Source of the DNA: an uncultured Prevotellaceae bacterium
GTDB taxonomy: Bacteria; Bacteroidota; Bacteroidia; Bacteroidales; Bacteroidaceae
Length of the DNA stretch: 51,132 nt
Direction of reading: 5' to 3'
Assembly: GCA_900316355.1 (NCBI GenBank)
Contig: ONCQ01000017.1
Location: 1-51,132 of the forward strand
Positions 1-7,829 of this stretch are shown one piece after another. The position numbers and the translations under genes are program-made. The first letter of the stretch is position 1. Each line of letters opens with the position of its first letter. The notes under the pieces were generated by a model. It searched no databases and was not told the origin of the DNA. It saw nothing but the letters and a program-made list of their open reading frames with translations.

Positions 1-41
1 TATGTATAGTATGGTGATTTTATCTTGCTCTCCAATGCAGA

Positions 42-317
42 TTAGCTAGTGGAGGGAATTGCGATTACATATCGTTGATGATGATTCTTGTTCAATCCTG
101 ACTGGTTTCTAATTGTGGCGAATTCGCCATAATTAAAATTGGGATTATATACACGTTCCCAAACACCAAGAAATTCCATAGTGTTACGATTGCGAAGCCA
201 ATCGGTCACAAAGAAATCACCATCTTTGGCTTTCAACATGTCTGTAATGCAAATGTAATCTTCGCCATTTACATTTGAGACCGTAATCTCTGTATTTTCA
301 ACTTTTATCTTTGCCAT
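42..317 (-). pseudogene. KilA-N domain protein, truncated remnant
   Basis: The 91-residue reading frame begins MAKIKVENTEI and contains a KilA-N-type DNA-binding segment (FFVTDWLRNRNTMEFLGVWE, then NPNFNYGEFATIRNQSGLN). Full-length KilA-N proteins of Bacteroidales usually continue for well over 100 residues past NQSGLN; here the frame instead runs into an unrelated tail and stops. It is about 75% identical by eye to the N-terminus of the copy at 1000-1385, so the two are paralogous remnants on either side of the DinD-like gene. KilA-N proteins are typically phage- or accessory-associated DNA-binding proteins. The downstream end is near the window edge, so a frameshifted continuation beyond position 1 cannot be excluded. 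Confidence 0.6.
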
Positions 318-367
318 ATCGTTATTTCATTTTATTTCTTTGGCAGTTTCTGAGTTTCCTTCTGCAT

Positions 368-844
368 TTACTTCTCGTCTTTTGCCACACGACGCTGTTT
401 CTCAGATGCACGTAGTCGCTCGCGGGTGCTCAGGCGGGCAATCTCGTTCAGACGTTCTTCTATGAGTTCAGCCTTGCGGGTTTGCACGGCAAAATAGCTT
501 TGGGCAAAAGCAATCTCTTCTTTCTTAGGATCACCATTCTGAGCAATCAGATAGCAGGCATATCGGGTGAGCATAAAGTCCTGCACTTCACGTTGTGCGC
601 CTTTGGCCAAAGCTATCATTTTCGTGACCTCACGAAAATGATCATCAATATTGATTCCCAGTGTTTTACATGATTCTATAGCACGGCCTATAGCGCCAAT
701 AAAATTCTCCCACCGCGCATATCCCAGCACTTCTTGGAGTTCACGGGCGTACCATACCTCTATAGCATTGTCATCGTCGTCCTTGACCGTCTTTGCTATT
801 TGGTCAAATGCTGTCTTATACTGTTGTATCTTTTGAATGTCCAT
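368..844 (-). pseudogene. DinD-like protein, C-terminally truncated
   Basis: The 158 residues match the N-terminal half of DNA-damage-inducible protein D: a BRO-N-like start (WYARELQEVLGYARWENFI), then FMLTRYACYLIAQNGDPKK and FAQSYFAVQTRKAELIEER, all characteristic of the family. DinD proteins are usually about 270 residues; this one jumps after ERLRASEKQ to a short basic end (RRVAKDEK) and lacks the C-terminal half. It is probably a decayed gene, though a shortened functional protein is possible. DinD in E. coli is an SOS-induced inhibitor of RecA-mediated strand exchange; no activity can be inferred for this remnant. It lies between two KilA-N remnants on the same strand, in sequence clearly more AT-rich than the genes beyond 1.7 kb. 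Confidence 0.6.
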
Positions 845-999
845 ATATCTTTTTAAAATTTACTGTTCTGAAATCGCCGATAGCTCTTCAAGCCTCAAGA
901 GGTCACCTCTGATTCTCACACATGAAGATGCGCGAAACCCGTGTTTTATTTGGGACCAATATCTGAAATACCTTTGCCATTTCCTTATAGTTTTTCGTT

Positions 1000-1385
1000 T
1001 TACTTCAACAACTTCCTACTTTCATTGTCCTCCAGCACCTGCATCTGCTGGATGGCAATCTGATTGAGTTTGATGAGTCGCTCGCCTTGTGGCATACCAG
1101 TACGGCGTTCTTTGCAAGCAAAGCGTCCCTTTGGGCCGAGCTGATATTCTCCATATTCGAGAGACAAATGAGTTTGTTAATTGTGGCGAATTCGCCATAA
1201 TTAAAATTTGGATTGTAGAGATTCTCCCAGATGCCTAAATATTCCATGGTGTTTCTATTGCGTAGCCAATCGGTAACAAAGAAATCTCCGTCTTTTGCCT
1301 TTATCATGTCTGTCAGACAGATATAGTCTTCATTGTTTACCTTGGTTACGTTAATCTCTACGTTCTGTACTTTTATCTTTGCCAT
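1000..1385 (-). pseudogene. KilA-N domain protein with internal deletion and frameshift
   Basis: The frame starts at the ATG at 1385 (MAKIKVQNVEINV) and is KilA-N-like through NPNFNYGEFATI. It then jumps directly to NKLICLSNMENIS, a segment that in intact relatives lies more than 100 residues further on, so the middle of the protein is missing. After NMENISSAQRDA the family-typical ending is found in another frame: GERLIKLNQIAIQQMQVLED, followed by a TAA at 1000-1002. One in-frame deletion plus one frameshift explain this. A Bacteroidetes promoter remains just upstream (1407-1440). The annotated extent joins both frames; the continuous frame actually read from the start goes on to about 1005 with a nonsense tail. 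Confidence 0.65.
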
Positions 1386-1406
1386 CTGATAAATGATTTT
1401 CGCCTG

Positions 1407-1440
1407 CAAATATATACAATTTTTCTTTTCGCCCTGCAAA
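1407..1440 (-). promoter_or_regulatory. Bacteroidetes promoter of the KilA-N remnant
   Basis: On the minus strand a TATATTTG -7 box (1407-1414) is preceded by TTTG (1437-1440) at a 22-base spacing, slightly longer than the usual 19-21. It lies about 20 bases before the MAKIKV start codon, which favours that start over an upstream in-frame ATG at 1439. Confidence 0.5.
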
Positions 1441-1636
1441 AAAACAGAGCTATTTTGGTCTGAGAGCCGAAAAAATCAATTGTTCATGCGATGGCGCACT
1501 AAAAAGCCCATTCAGCGGAAGGCCTGTAAGCATGATTCATGGAGGAGAGAACTTAAATTGGAGATGGATTAGAACTTAAATCTGACGGAAATTGGAACTT
1601 GAATTAAATCAAATATCTCACATTTTCGTCTGTTCC

Positions 1637-1668
1637 TTTGGCTGTTCCGCGGAAATAAAGTACCTTTG
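1637..1668 (+). promoter_or_regulatory. Bacteroidetes promoter of queF
   Basis: TTTG at 1637-1640, a 20-base spacer and TACCTTTG at 1661-1668 match the Bacteroidetes primary sigma consensus exactly. Transcription would start near 1675, about 30 bases before the queF start codon. Confidence 0.75.
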
Positions 1669-1704
1669 CAGACGAAACTTGAATTAAGAAATAAAGAGAA
1701 TTGA

Positions 1705-2184
1705 ATGATTATGAATACAAATGAAAAGGGTAGGGAGCAGGACGGACTTGCGGCCCTGGGTAAGAAAACAGAGTATCCCTTCGACTACGCGCCGGAGGTG
1801 CTGGAGACGTTCGTGAACCGGCATCCGGACAACGACTACTGGGTGCGCTTCAACTGCCCTGAGTTCACGAGCTTGTGCCCCATTACGGGACAGCCGGATT
1901 TTGCGGAGATACGCATCAACTACCTTCCTGACGAGCGCATGGTGGAATCGAAATCGCTGAAGCTGTATCTCTTCAGCTTCCGTAACCACGGCGACTTCCA
2001 CGAGGACTGCGTGAATAAGATTATGAAGGACTTGATCAAGCTGATGGATCCCAAGTACATAGAGGTCATCGGGCTCTTCACCCCCCGCGGCGGCATCAGC
2101 ATCTACCCCTACGCCAACTATGGCCGTCCGGGCACGAAGTATGAGGAGATGGCGCAGTACCGGTTGCTGCATCATGACCTGTAG
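1705..2184 (+). CDS. queF: NADPH-dependent 7-cyano-7-deazaguanine reductase QueF
   Basis: QueF reduces preQ0 to preQ1 with NADPH, the committed step from deazaguanine precursors to queuosine in tRNA. The short (YkvM-like, about 150-residue) T-fold form is seen here: 159 residues with the nucleophilic cysteine in [11 protein letters not shown] (Cys58, Asp65) and the QueF signature ESKSLK (81-86), followed by [13 protein letters not shown]. An in-frame ATG at 1711 is an equally plausible start. It stands alone behind its own promoter. The partners queC and the yhhQ precursor transporter are more than 30 kb away on the other strand, so the pathway is dispersed. A heptamer repeat array starts right after the stop codon. 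Confidence 0.95.
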   Translation: MIMNTNEKGREQDGLAALGKKTEYPFDYAPEVLETFVNRHPDNDYWVRFNCPEFTSLCPITGQPDFAEIRINYLPDERMVESKSLKLYLFSFRNHGDFHEDCVNKIMKDLIKLMDPKYIEVIGLFTPRGGISIYPYANYGRPGTKYEEMAQYRLLHHDL

Positions 2185-2244
2185 GGCTGTTGGCGATTGG
2201 CAGTTGGCTTTTGGAACCTGAAACTTGAAACTTGGAACTTTTGG
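2185..2244. repeat. Heptanucleotide tandem array between queF and xth
   Basis: About eight 7-base units follow one another in unbroken phase immediately after the queF stop: GGCTGTT, GGCGATT, GGCAGTT, GGCTTTT, GGAACCT, GAAACTT, GAAACTT, GGAACTT. The first half is the reverse complement of the CCAACAG family found inside genes near 41.4 and 49.7 kb, the second half that of the TTTCAGG/TTTCAAG family inside the gene at 12.2 kb, so the families grade into one another. No promoter is apparent in it. Confidence 0.75.
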
Positions 2245-2340
2245 AGCAGCGAGAGCCATAAGAGCTCGCTCTTAAATGGCCGAGTCGTGACAAAAGTCAA
2301 CGAAGTTAAACTTGAAACATTGACTGAAAGTTAAAAGAAT

Positions 2341-3096
2341 ATGAAGTTTGTATCATGGAATGTGAACGGGCTGCGGGCGTGTGACGCTAAGGGCTTCCGC
2401 GATATCTTCAAGGCGCTGGACGCTGATTTCTTTTGCCTGCAGGAGACGAAGATGCAGGAGGGGCAGTTGGACATTGCCTTCGAGGGCTACGAGAGCTACT
2501 GGAACTATGCCGAGAAGAAGGGCTACAGCGGCACGGCTATCTTCACGAAGCACCGGCCGCTGGGTGTGGCCTACGGTCTCGGCATCGAGGAGCACGACCA
2601 CGAGGGGCGTGTCATCACGCTGGAGTACGAGCGTTTCTTCGTGGTGACGGTCTATACGCCCAATGCGCAGGATGGCCTGAAGCGTCTGGACTACCGCATG
2701 GCATGGGACGATGCCTTCCGCGACTATGTATGCCGTTTGGATGCCCAGAAGCCTGTGCTCATCTGCGGCGATATGAATGTGGCGCACGAGGAGATAGACC
2801 TGAAGAACCCGAAGAGCAACCGCATGAACGCGGGCTTCACCGATGAGGAACGCTGGCAGTTCACGCAGCTACTGGCCAAGGGCTTTACGGACACATGGCG
2901 TGCCCGCAATGCTGACGTGCACGATGTCTATTCCTGGTGGAGCTATCGCTTTCAGGCGCGCCAGAAAAATGCCGGCTGGCGCATCGACTACTGGCTCGTC
3001 TCGAACCGTCTGTTCCCACAGGTGACAGATGCGCGCATCCACACGGAGATCTTTGGCAGCGACCACTGCCCGGTGGAGGTAGTGGTTAGTGTGTAA
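2341..3096 (+). CDS. xth: Exodeoxyribonuclease III (AP endonuclease)
   Basis: This Mg-dependent repair nuclease cleaves DNA at abasic sites and removes 3'-blocking groups in base excision repair. The 251 residues cover the whole endonuclease/exonuclease/phosphatase fold with the expected motifs: WNVNGLRA (Asn7), LQETK (Glu35), GDMNVAHEEIDL near the middle, RIDYWLVS, and the C-terminal SDHCPV with the catalytic Asp-His pair. Length is typical of ExoIII from Bacteroidetes. The ATG opens directly into the first beta strand, so the start is secure. It is cytoplasmic and shows no signal peptide. It lies between two heptamer repeat arrays, downstream of queF, with no obvious functional link to it. 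Confidence 0.95.
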   Translation: MKFVSWNVNGLRACDAKGFRDIFKALDADFFCLQETKMQEGQLDIAFEGYESYWNYAEKKGYSGTAIFTKHRPLGVAYGLGIEEHDHEGRVITLEYERFFVVTVYTPNAQDGLKRLDYRMAWDDAFRDYVCRLDAQKPVLICGDMNVAHEEIDLKNPKSNRMNAGFTDEERWQFTQLLAKGFTDTWRARNADVHDVYSWWSYRFQARQKNAGWRIDYWLVSNRLFPQVTDARIHTEIFGSDHCPVEVVVSV

Positions 3097-3153
3097 AGTT
3101 TAGAGTTTAGAGTGTAAAGTTTAGAGTGTAGAGTTTAGAGTGTAGAGTTTAAG
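3091..3153. repeat. Heptanucleotide array (GTTTAGA/GTGTAGA type)
   Basis: Nine 7-base units (GTGTAAA, GTTTAGA, GTTTAGA, GTGTAAA, GTTTAGA, GTGTAGA, GTTTAGA, GTGTAGA, GTTTAAG) run from the last codons and stop of xth to about 20 bases before the next gene. The units vary at two positions but the phase is unbroken. Confidence 0.8.
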
Positions 3154-3174
3154 GTTGGAGGATATCGTCACAAA

Positions 3175-5124
3175 ATGAAACACACAATTCTCATGAGCCT
3201 GCTTATGCTGGCAGGCACTCCGGTTGTCAGCGCCGAGGATGAAATGGCTGACAGCTTGATGCGCGATGTCGTTGTCACGGGAACGCGCGTGGCAACGGTG
3301 GAGCGCGACATCCTCCCCGTTGTATCTGTCGTCTCGAAGGAGCAGCTGACGCAGCTGGAGCGCGTCAGCGTGCTGCCCACGCTGAGCGAGATGGTGCCAA
3401 ATGTCTTTGTGACGCAGCGCGGCCTGATGGGCTATGGCGTCAGCGGCGGTGCTGCCGGCGGTATCACCGTCCGTGGCTTGAGCTCCGGCGTGGGGCGTGC
3501 GATGGTGCTCATCGATGGTCATCCGCAGTATCAGGGCATCTTCGGCCATGCCATCGCCGACGCCTACCAGACGATGGCGGTGGAGCGCATCGAGGTGGTG
3601 CGCGGGCCCTCTTCAGTGCTCTACGGCTCGAATGCGATGGGCGGCGTCATCAATATCATCACACAGCCTCATGCGCAGCAGCCGGCAGAGGGGGGAAGTG
3701 CTCCCCGGGGGCTGACATCACGCACGGACTTCAACCTCGGCGGCGGCTCCTACGGCAGCATCCAGGCGGAACTGCGTAACAGTCTCCGTGCCGGCAGGTT
3801 CTTCAGCGACATCGCCCTGAACTATCAGGGCAGCGATAACCATCGCGAGAACATGGACTTCTATCAGTATGGCGGTGTCGTGAAAGTCGGCTACGAATTT
3901 TCTTCCCATTGGCGTGCGTGGGCGTCAGCAAACCTCACGCATTTCGCAGCCTCGAACCCCGGACCTGTGCATGCTCCGCTGCTGGACGCCCGTCAGTGGG
4001 TGAACCGAGGTGTCGTGGAGGCCAGCGTGGAGAACCGCTATGCGCGCACCACTGGTGCTGTGAGCGTCTATCATAATTTTGGTCGTCATAAGATCAACGA
4101 CGGTCATGTGGCCACGGCCGCTCCGCGTGACTTCCTCTTCCGCTCGCAGGATGCCCTCACGGGTGTCAGCGCCCATCAGGGCTTCGGGCTGTGGAAGGGC
4201 AGCTGGGTGACGGTGGGCTTCGACTATCAGAATATCCATGGCGAGGCGTGGAACCGCAAGCTCGACAGCAACGAACGCCTCAACCGCAAGATGGAACAGA
4301 ATATGCACTATCCGCTAGACAAGAACCTCACAGAGCTGGCAGGCTATGTGGATGTGCGGCAGGATATAACCAGATGGTGGACGGTGGAGGCCGGTGTGCG
4401 CTACGACCATCACAGCGAGGCCGGCGGTGAATGGGTGCCGCAGGGCGGTTTTGTCTTCCGTCCTCTCCAGAGCGGCGAGCTGAAGGTGATGGCCGGCAAG
4501 GGTTTCCGCGTGCCTAACCTCAAGGAGATGTACCTCTACGGTGTCGCCAATGCCGACCTGCGGCCTGAGCGCCTTTGGAACTACGAGGCAGCCTGGAAGC
4601 AGCGCCTGCTGCAGGGGCGTCTCACCTATGGCGTCAACCTCTTCTACCTGAAGGCTGACAATCTGATTGCCACGATGATGGTGACGGAGTTGGGGCGCAG
4701 GGCTAACTTCAACACCGGCAGCACAGAGCACTATGGCGCTGAGGTGGAAGCTGCCTGGCAGATTAATCGCCACTGGCACCTCTCCACCAATCACAGCTAT
4801 CTGCACATGCCCGAGGACAAGCGCATCCCCGCAGCACCCACCTACAAAGGCTATCTGGGTGCCCGCTACAGCGCGTGCCGGCTGGAAGTGACGGTAGGCG
4901 TGCAGTGCGTCCACGGCCTGTGGAAGGACACCGACGACAACGGCTTCGGCGACAGCGAGGAAGATACCTTCGTGCTGCTCAATGCCGGCATCGCCTACCA
5001 TCTCTTCCCGCAGGTGAAGCTGTGGCTGAGAGGCGAGAACCTGCTGGCTCAGCGCTACGAAATCAACTACGGTTTCCCCATGCCCAAAGCCACTGTGGTG
5101 GGCGGCATCCATGTGAACTTCTGA
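3175..5124 (+). CDS. TonB-dependent outer membrane receptor
   Basis: The 649-residue protein has a short signal peptide (about residues 1-20, ending VVSA), a TonB box region with MRDVVVTGTR, a plug domain (about 35-150, with the VERIEVVRGPSSVLYGSNAMGG motif) and a 22-strand barrel ending in an aromatic residue (GGIHVNF). It lacks the N-terminal carboxypeptidase-regulatory domain and any SusD partner, so it belongs to the BtuB/CirA-like ferri-siderophore, haem or corrinoid group rather than the polysaccharide SusC group. The ligand cannot be read from the sequence. It stands alone between exonuclease III and an MFS gene, and no Fur-like or riboswitch signal was recognised upstream. Confidence 0.85.
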   Translation: MKHTILMSLLMLAGTPVVSAEDEMADSLMRDVVVTGTRVATVERDILPVVSVVSKEQLTQLERVSVLPTLSEMVPNVFVTQRGLMGYGVSGGAAGGITVRGLSSGVGRAMVLIDGHPQYQGIFGHAIADAYQTMAVERIEVVRGPSSVLYGSNAMGGVINIITQPHAQQPAEGGSAPRGLTSRTDFNLGGGSYGSIQAELRNSLRAGRFFSDIALNYQGSDNHRENMDFYQYGGVVKVGYEFSSHWRAWASANLTHFAASNPGPVHAPLLDARQWVNRGVVEASVENRYARTTGAVSVYHNFGRHKINDGHVATAAPRDFLFRSQDALTGVSAHQGFGLWKGSWVTVGFDYQNIHGEAWNRKLDSNERLNRKMEQNMHYPLDKNLTELAGYVDVRQDITRWWTVEAGVRYDHHSEAGGEWVPQGGFVFRPLQSGELKVMAGKGFRVPNLKEMYLYGVANADLRPERLWNYEAAWKQRLLQGRLTYGVNLFYLKADNLIATMMVTELGRRANFNTGSTEHYGAEVEAAWQINRHWHLSTNHSYLHMPEDKRIPAAPTYKGYLGARYSACRLEVTVGVQCVHGLWKDTDDNGFGDSEEDTFVLLNAGIAYHLFPQVKLWLRGENLLAQRYEINYGFPMPKATVVGGIHVNF

Positions 5125-5188
5125 AATATTTTCGGGGGGTAAGGTCGAATTATTCGGTGTTGAGGCATCGGGTTTGAGGACTTTTTTG

Positions 5189-5196
5189 TACTTTTG
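5189..5196 (+). promoter_or_regulatory. Putative -7 promoter element before the MFS gene
   Basis: TACTTTTG matches the Bacteroidetes TAnnTTTG box about 30 bases before the start codon at 5227. No TTTG at the correct distance is visible, so only the -7 element is supported. Confidence 0.5.
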
Positions 5197-5226
5197 CCCC
5201 GAAAATAACCAATGTAGAAGTCTATC

Positions 5227-6489
5227 ATGAGCTTAAAGTTTCGTTTGACGCTGCTCAATTTCATCGAGTTTGCCGTATGGGGTGCTTATCTTACATCGAT
5301 GGGCAGCTATCTTGCCCATGTGGGTCTGGGCCATCATATAGGCTGGTTTTATTCCGTGCAGGGTATCGTGAGTATCTTCATGCCCGCGCTGATGGGTATG
5401 CTGGCCGACCGCAAGATGGAGGGTCAGCGCGTGCTGAGCATGTGCCATGCGCTGGCCGGTCTGTTTATGATCGCTGCTTCGGCCTACGCCTACGAGGCGG
5501 AAGCCGTGCATTTCGGCACCCTCTTCACCCTCTACACGCTGTCAGTGGCCTTTTTCATGCCCACCATCGCGCTGACCTATTCGGTGGCGTATGCGGCGTT
5601 GGAGAAGGCGGGCTACGATACGGTGAAGGCCTTCCCGCCCATCCGCGTATGGGGCACCGTGGGCTTCATTGTGACGATGTGGATTATCGACCTCACCGGC
5701 TTGCAGAAGACCCCCGGACAGTGGATGGTCAGCGGTGCCTTGAGCCTTGTGATGGCCGCCTACGCGCTGACGATGCCGCGCATGTCCATCAAGAAGGGCG
5801 AGCACAAGTCGCTGGCCGAGGCCTTGGGACTGAACGCCTTCAAGCTGTTCCTGAACCCGCGCATGGCCACGTTCTTCGCCTTCGCGATGCTGCTGGGCTT
5901 CTGCCTGCAGATCTCCAATGGATATGCCAATCCCTTCATCACCAGCTTCGGTGCCATCGAGGAGTACCAGAGCACCTTCGGCGTGCAGCACGCCAACATC
6001 CTCATCTCGCTGTCGCAGATGAGCGAGACGCTGTGCATCCTGCTAATCCCCTTCTTCCTCTCGCGCTTTGGTATCAAGAAGGTGGTGCTGATGGCCCTGC
6101 TGGGCTGGGTGTTGCGCTTCGCCTTCTTCGGCCTGGGCAACCCGGGCGGAGGCGTGTGGCTCTTCATTCTCTCGATGATTGTCTATGGCGTGGCCTTTGA
6201 CTTCTTCAACATCAGCGGCTCGTTGTTCGTGAATCAGGAGACCGACGAGAGCATGCGCAGTTCGGCACAGGGGCTTTTTATGATGGTTACCAATGGCCTG
6301 GGTGCCTTCATCGGTTCGCTGCTGGCACAGGCTGTCATCAACAACTATGTGTTCCATCCGCAAGCCAATGGTGCTACGGGGTATGAGGTGATTGCCGGCT
6401 GGCAGACCTGCTGGTTTATCTTCGCCGCCTACGCCCTTGTGGTGGCCATCTGCTTTGTGGTGATGTTTAAGGAAGGGAAAGCAAAATGA
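5227..6489 (+). CDS. MFS transporter of the nucleoside:H+ symporter (NupG/XapB-like) type
   Basis: The 420 residues form about 12 hydrophobic segments with the pattern of nucleoside:proton symporters: FIEFAVWGAYLTSMGSYL at the start, GMLADRKM after helix 2, and FPPIRVWGTVGFI before helix 5. Bacteroidales relatives are annotated as nucleoside permeases, so uptake of nucleosides across the inner membrane is likely but not proven. The stop codon overlaps the start of the next gene by 4 bases (ATGA), so it is translationally coupled to the bifunctional nuclease gene, an association that is common in this order. A -7 promoter box lies just upstream. Confidence 0.85.
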   Translation: MSLKFRLTLLNFIEFAVWGAYLTSMGSYLAHVGLGHHIGWFYSVQGIVSIFMPALMGMLADRKMEGQRVLSMCHALAGLFMIAASAYAYEAEAVHFGTLFTLYTLSVAFFMPTIALTYSVAYAALEKAGYDTVKAFPPIRVWGTVGFIVTMWIIDLTGLQKTPGQWMVSGALSLVMAAYALTMPRMSIKKGEHKSLAEALGLNAFKLFLNPRMATFFAFAMLLGFCLQISNGYANPFITSFGAIEEYQSTFGVQHANILISLSQMSETLCILLIPFFLSRFGIKKVVLMALLGWVLRFAFFGLGNPGGGVWLFILSMIVYGVAFDFFNISGSLFVNQETDESMRSSAQGLFMMVTNGLGAFIGSLLAQAVINNYVFHPQANGATGYEVIAGWQTCWFIFAAYALVVAICFVVMFKEGKAK

Positions 6490-7058
6490 AAGTAGAATTA
6501 GTCATACACGCCGTTGCCGGCAGTGCTGCCGATGGTGACCGTTCCATGCTGCTGCTCAAGGAGAAGAACGGTTCGCGCATCCTGCCCGTCATGATGTCCA
6601 CGCGTCGTGCGCTGACCGTGATGATGCGTTCTCGCGTGCCGATGCCGATGCCCGTGGCCACTTCTGTGCCTGACGCGTCGTTGCTGTTGCTGCGCAAGTT
6701 CGGCATTGAGATTAAGCGCATGGAGCTGACGTCCATCAAGGATGCCGTCTTCATCTGCAAGCTCGTGGGCGAGCAAGACGGTGTGGAGAAACAGCTGGAC
6801 TTCCTGCCTGCCAACGACGGCATCGTGCTGGCCACGATGGCGCCCTGTCCCATCCTCATCGAGGATGAGCTGCTGGAGGCCCAGTACCTGCATAAGACGG
6901 GGGAGAACACTTTCGCTATCAACATCAACACCCTTACGCGTGAGATGCTCGAGGATGCCCTCAAGCATGCCGTGGAGAGTGAGAACTACGAGGCTGCCTC
7001 GCAGCTGCGCGACGAGCTCGCCAAGCGCACGAAGGAGGAGGACGAAACCACGCAATGA
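6486..7058 (+). CDS. Bifunctional nuclease family protein (DUF151) with UVR motif
   Basis: The first 140 or so residues are a DUF151/bifunctional nuclease domain (LLLKEKNGSRILPVMMS, then PMPMPVATSVPDASLLLL and KDAVFICKL). The C-terminus (about 155-182, LEDALKHAVESENYEAASQ then LRDEL) is a UVR motif like the one by which UvrB and UvrC contact each other. Members have been reported to cleave RNA and DNA; the cellular role in Bacteroidales is unknown. It overlaps its neighbours by 4 bases on both sides (ATGA junctions with the transporter and with rsmE), so the three genes form a tightly coupled operon. Cytoplasmic. Confidence 0.88.
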   Translation: MKVELVIHAVAGSAADGDRSMLLLKEKNGSRILPVMMSTRRALTVMMRSRVPMPMPVATSVPDASLLLLRKFGIEIKRMELTSIKDAVFICKLVGEQDGVEKQLDFLPANDGIVLATMAPCPILIEDELLEAQYLHKTGENTFAININTLTREMLEDALKHAVESENYEAASQLRDELAKRTKEEDETTQ

Positions 7059-7798
7059 AAGAGGTCCGTTTCTTCTACACCCCCGACCCGCAGTCTGCGG
7101 CGCTTCCCACTGAGGAGGCCCAGCATGCTGTGCGTGTGCTACGGCTGCAGATGGGTGACGAGATTAACCTCATGGACGGCCATGGTACCTTCTATCGTGC
7201 CGTCATCACAGAAGCCACCAACCACCGCTGCCGCTATCGCATTGAGGCGAGTGAGGCGCAGCATCCTGAGTGGAGTGGGGCGATTCATCTGGCGGTAGCT
7301 CCCACGAAGAACATGGACCGCATGGAGTGGCTGGCCGAGAAGGCCACGGAGGTGGGGATGGATCGCCTCACGCTCCTTGACTGCCGCTTCTCGGAGCGTC
7401 GGGTGGTGAAGACGGAGCGGCTGGAGAAGATCCTCGTCTCTGCTATGAAGCAGAGCCACAAGGCATGGCTGCCGCAGTTGGATGAGATGCAGCCCTTCCA
7501 GCGCTTCATCGCGTGCCCCGACCTGCCCGCACAGCGCTTCATCGCCCATTGCTATGATGCTGCTTCGCTTGGCAGTGCTGAGGGGGAAGGAGAGAAACCT
7601 TTCCTCCTCGATGTCCTGCAGCCCCGCACGCCAGCGCTGGTGCTGGTGGGTCCCGAAGGCGATTTCAGCATCGACGAGGTGCGCGCTGCCGAGGCCGCAG
7701 GCTTCCAGTCCGTATCGCTCGGCACTAGCCGTCTGCGCACAGAGACCGCTGCCCTCGTGGCCGTGCATCTCATGCGCCTGAAGAACAGTAAACTGTAA
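7055..7798 (+). CDS. rsmE: 16S rRNA (uracil-1498-N3)-methyltransferase RsmE
   Basis: RsmE methylates N3 of U1498 in 16S rRNA on the assembled 30S subunit, using S-adenosylmethionine. The 247 residues show an N-terminal PUA-like domain (HAVRVLRLQMGDEINLMDGHG) and a SPOUT methyltransferase domain with EKATEVGM, LVLVGPEGDFSIDEV (SAM-binding knot) and SLGTSRLRTETAALVA. Start and length agree with the family. It overlaps the preceding gene by an ATGA. The last codons (Asn-Ser-Lys-Leu-stop) are already part of a heptamer repeat array that continues downstream, so the native C-terminus appears to have been replaced or trimmed by the repeat. Confidence 0.95.
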   Translation: MKEVRFFYTPDPQSAALPTEEAQHAVRVLRLQMGDEINLMDGHGTFYRAVITEATNHRCRYRIEASEAQHPEWSGAIHLAVAPTKNMDRMEWLAEKATEVGMDRLTLLDCRFSERRVVKTERLEKILVSAMKQSHKAWLPQLDEMQPFQRFIACPDLPAQRFIAHCYDAASLGSAEGEGEKPFLLDVLQPRTPALVLVGPEGDFSIDEVRAAEAAGFQSVSLGTSRLRTETAALVAVHLMRLKNSKL

Positions 7799-7820
7799 AC
7801 CCTAAACAGTAAACCGAAAA
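7786..7820. repeat. Heptanucleotide array spanning the rsmE stop codon
   Basis: Five 7-base units (CAGTAAA, CTGTAAA, CCCTAAA, CAGTAAA, CCGAAAA) run from inside the last four codons of rsmE through its stop codon to just before the next start codon at 7830. Confidence 0.7.
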
Positions 7821-7829
7821 CCATTCAAT

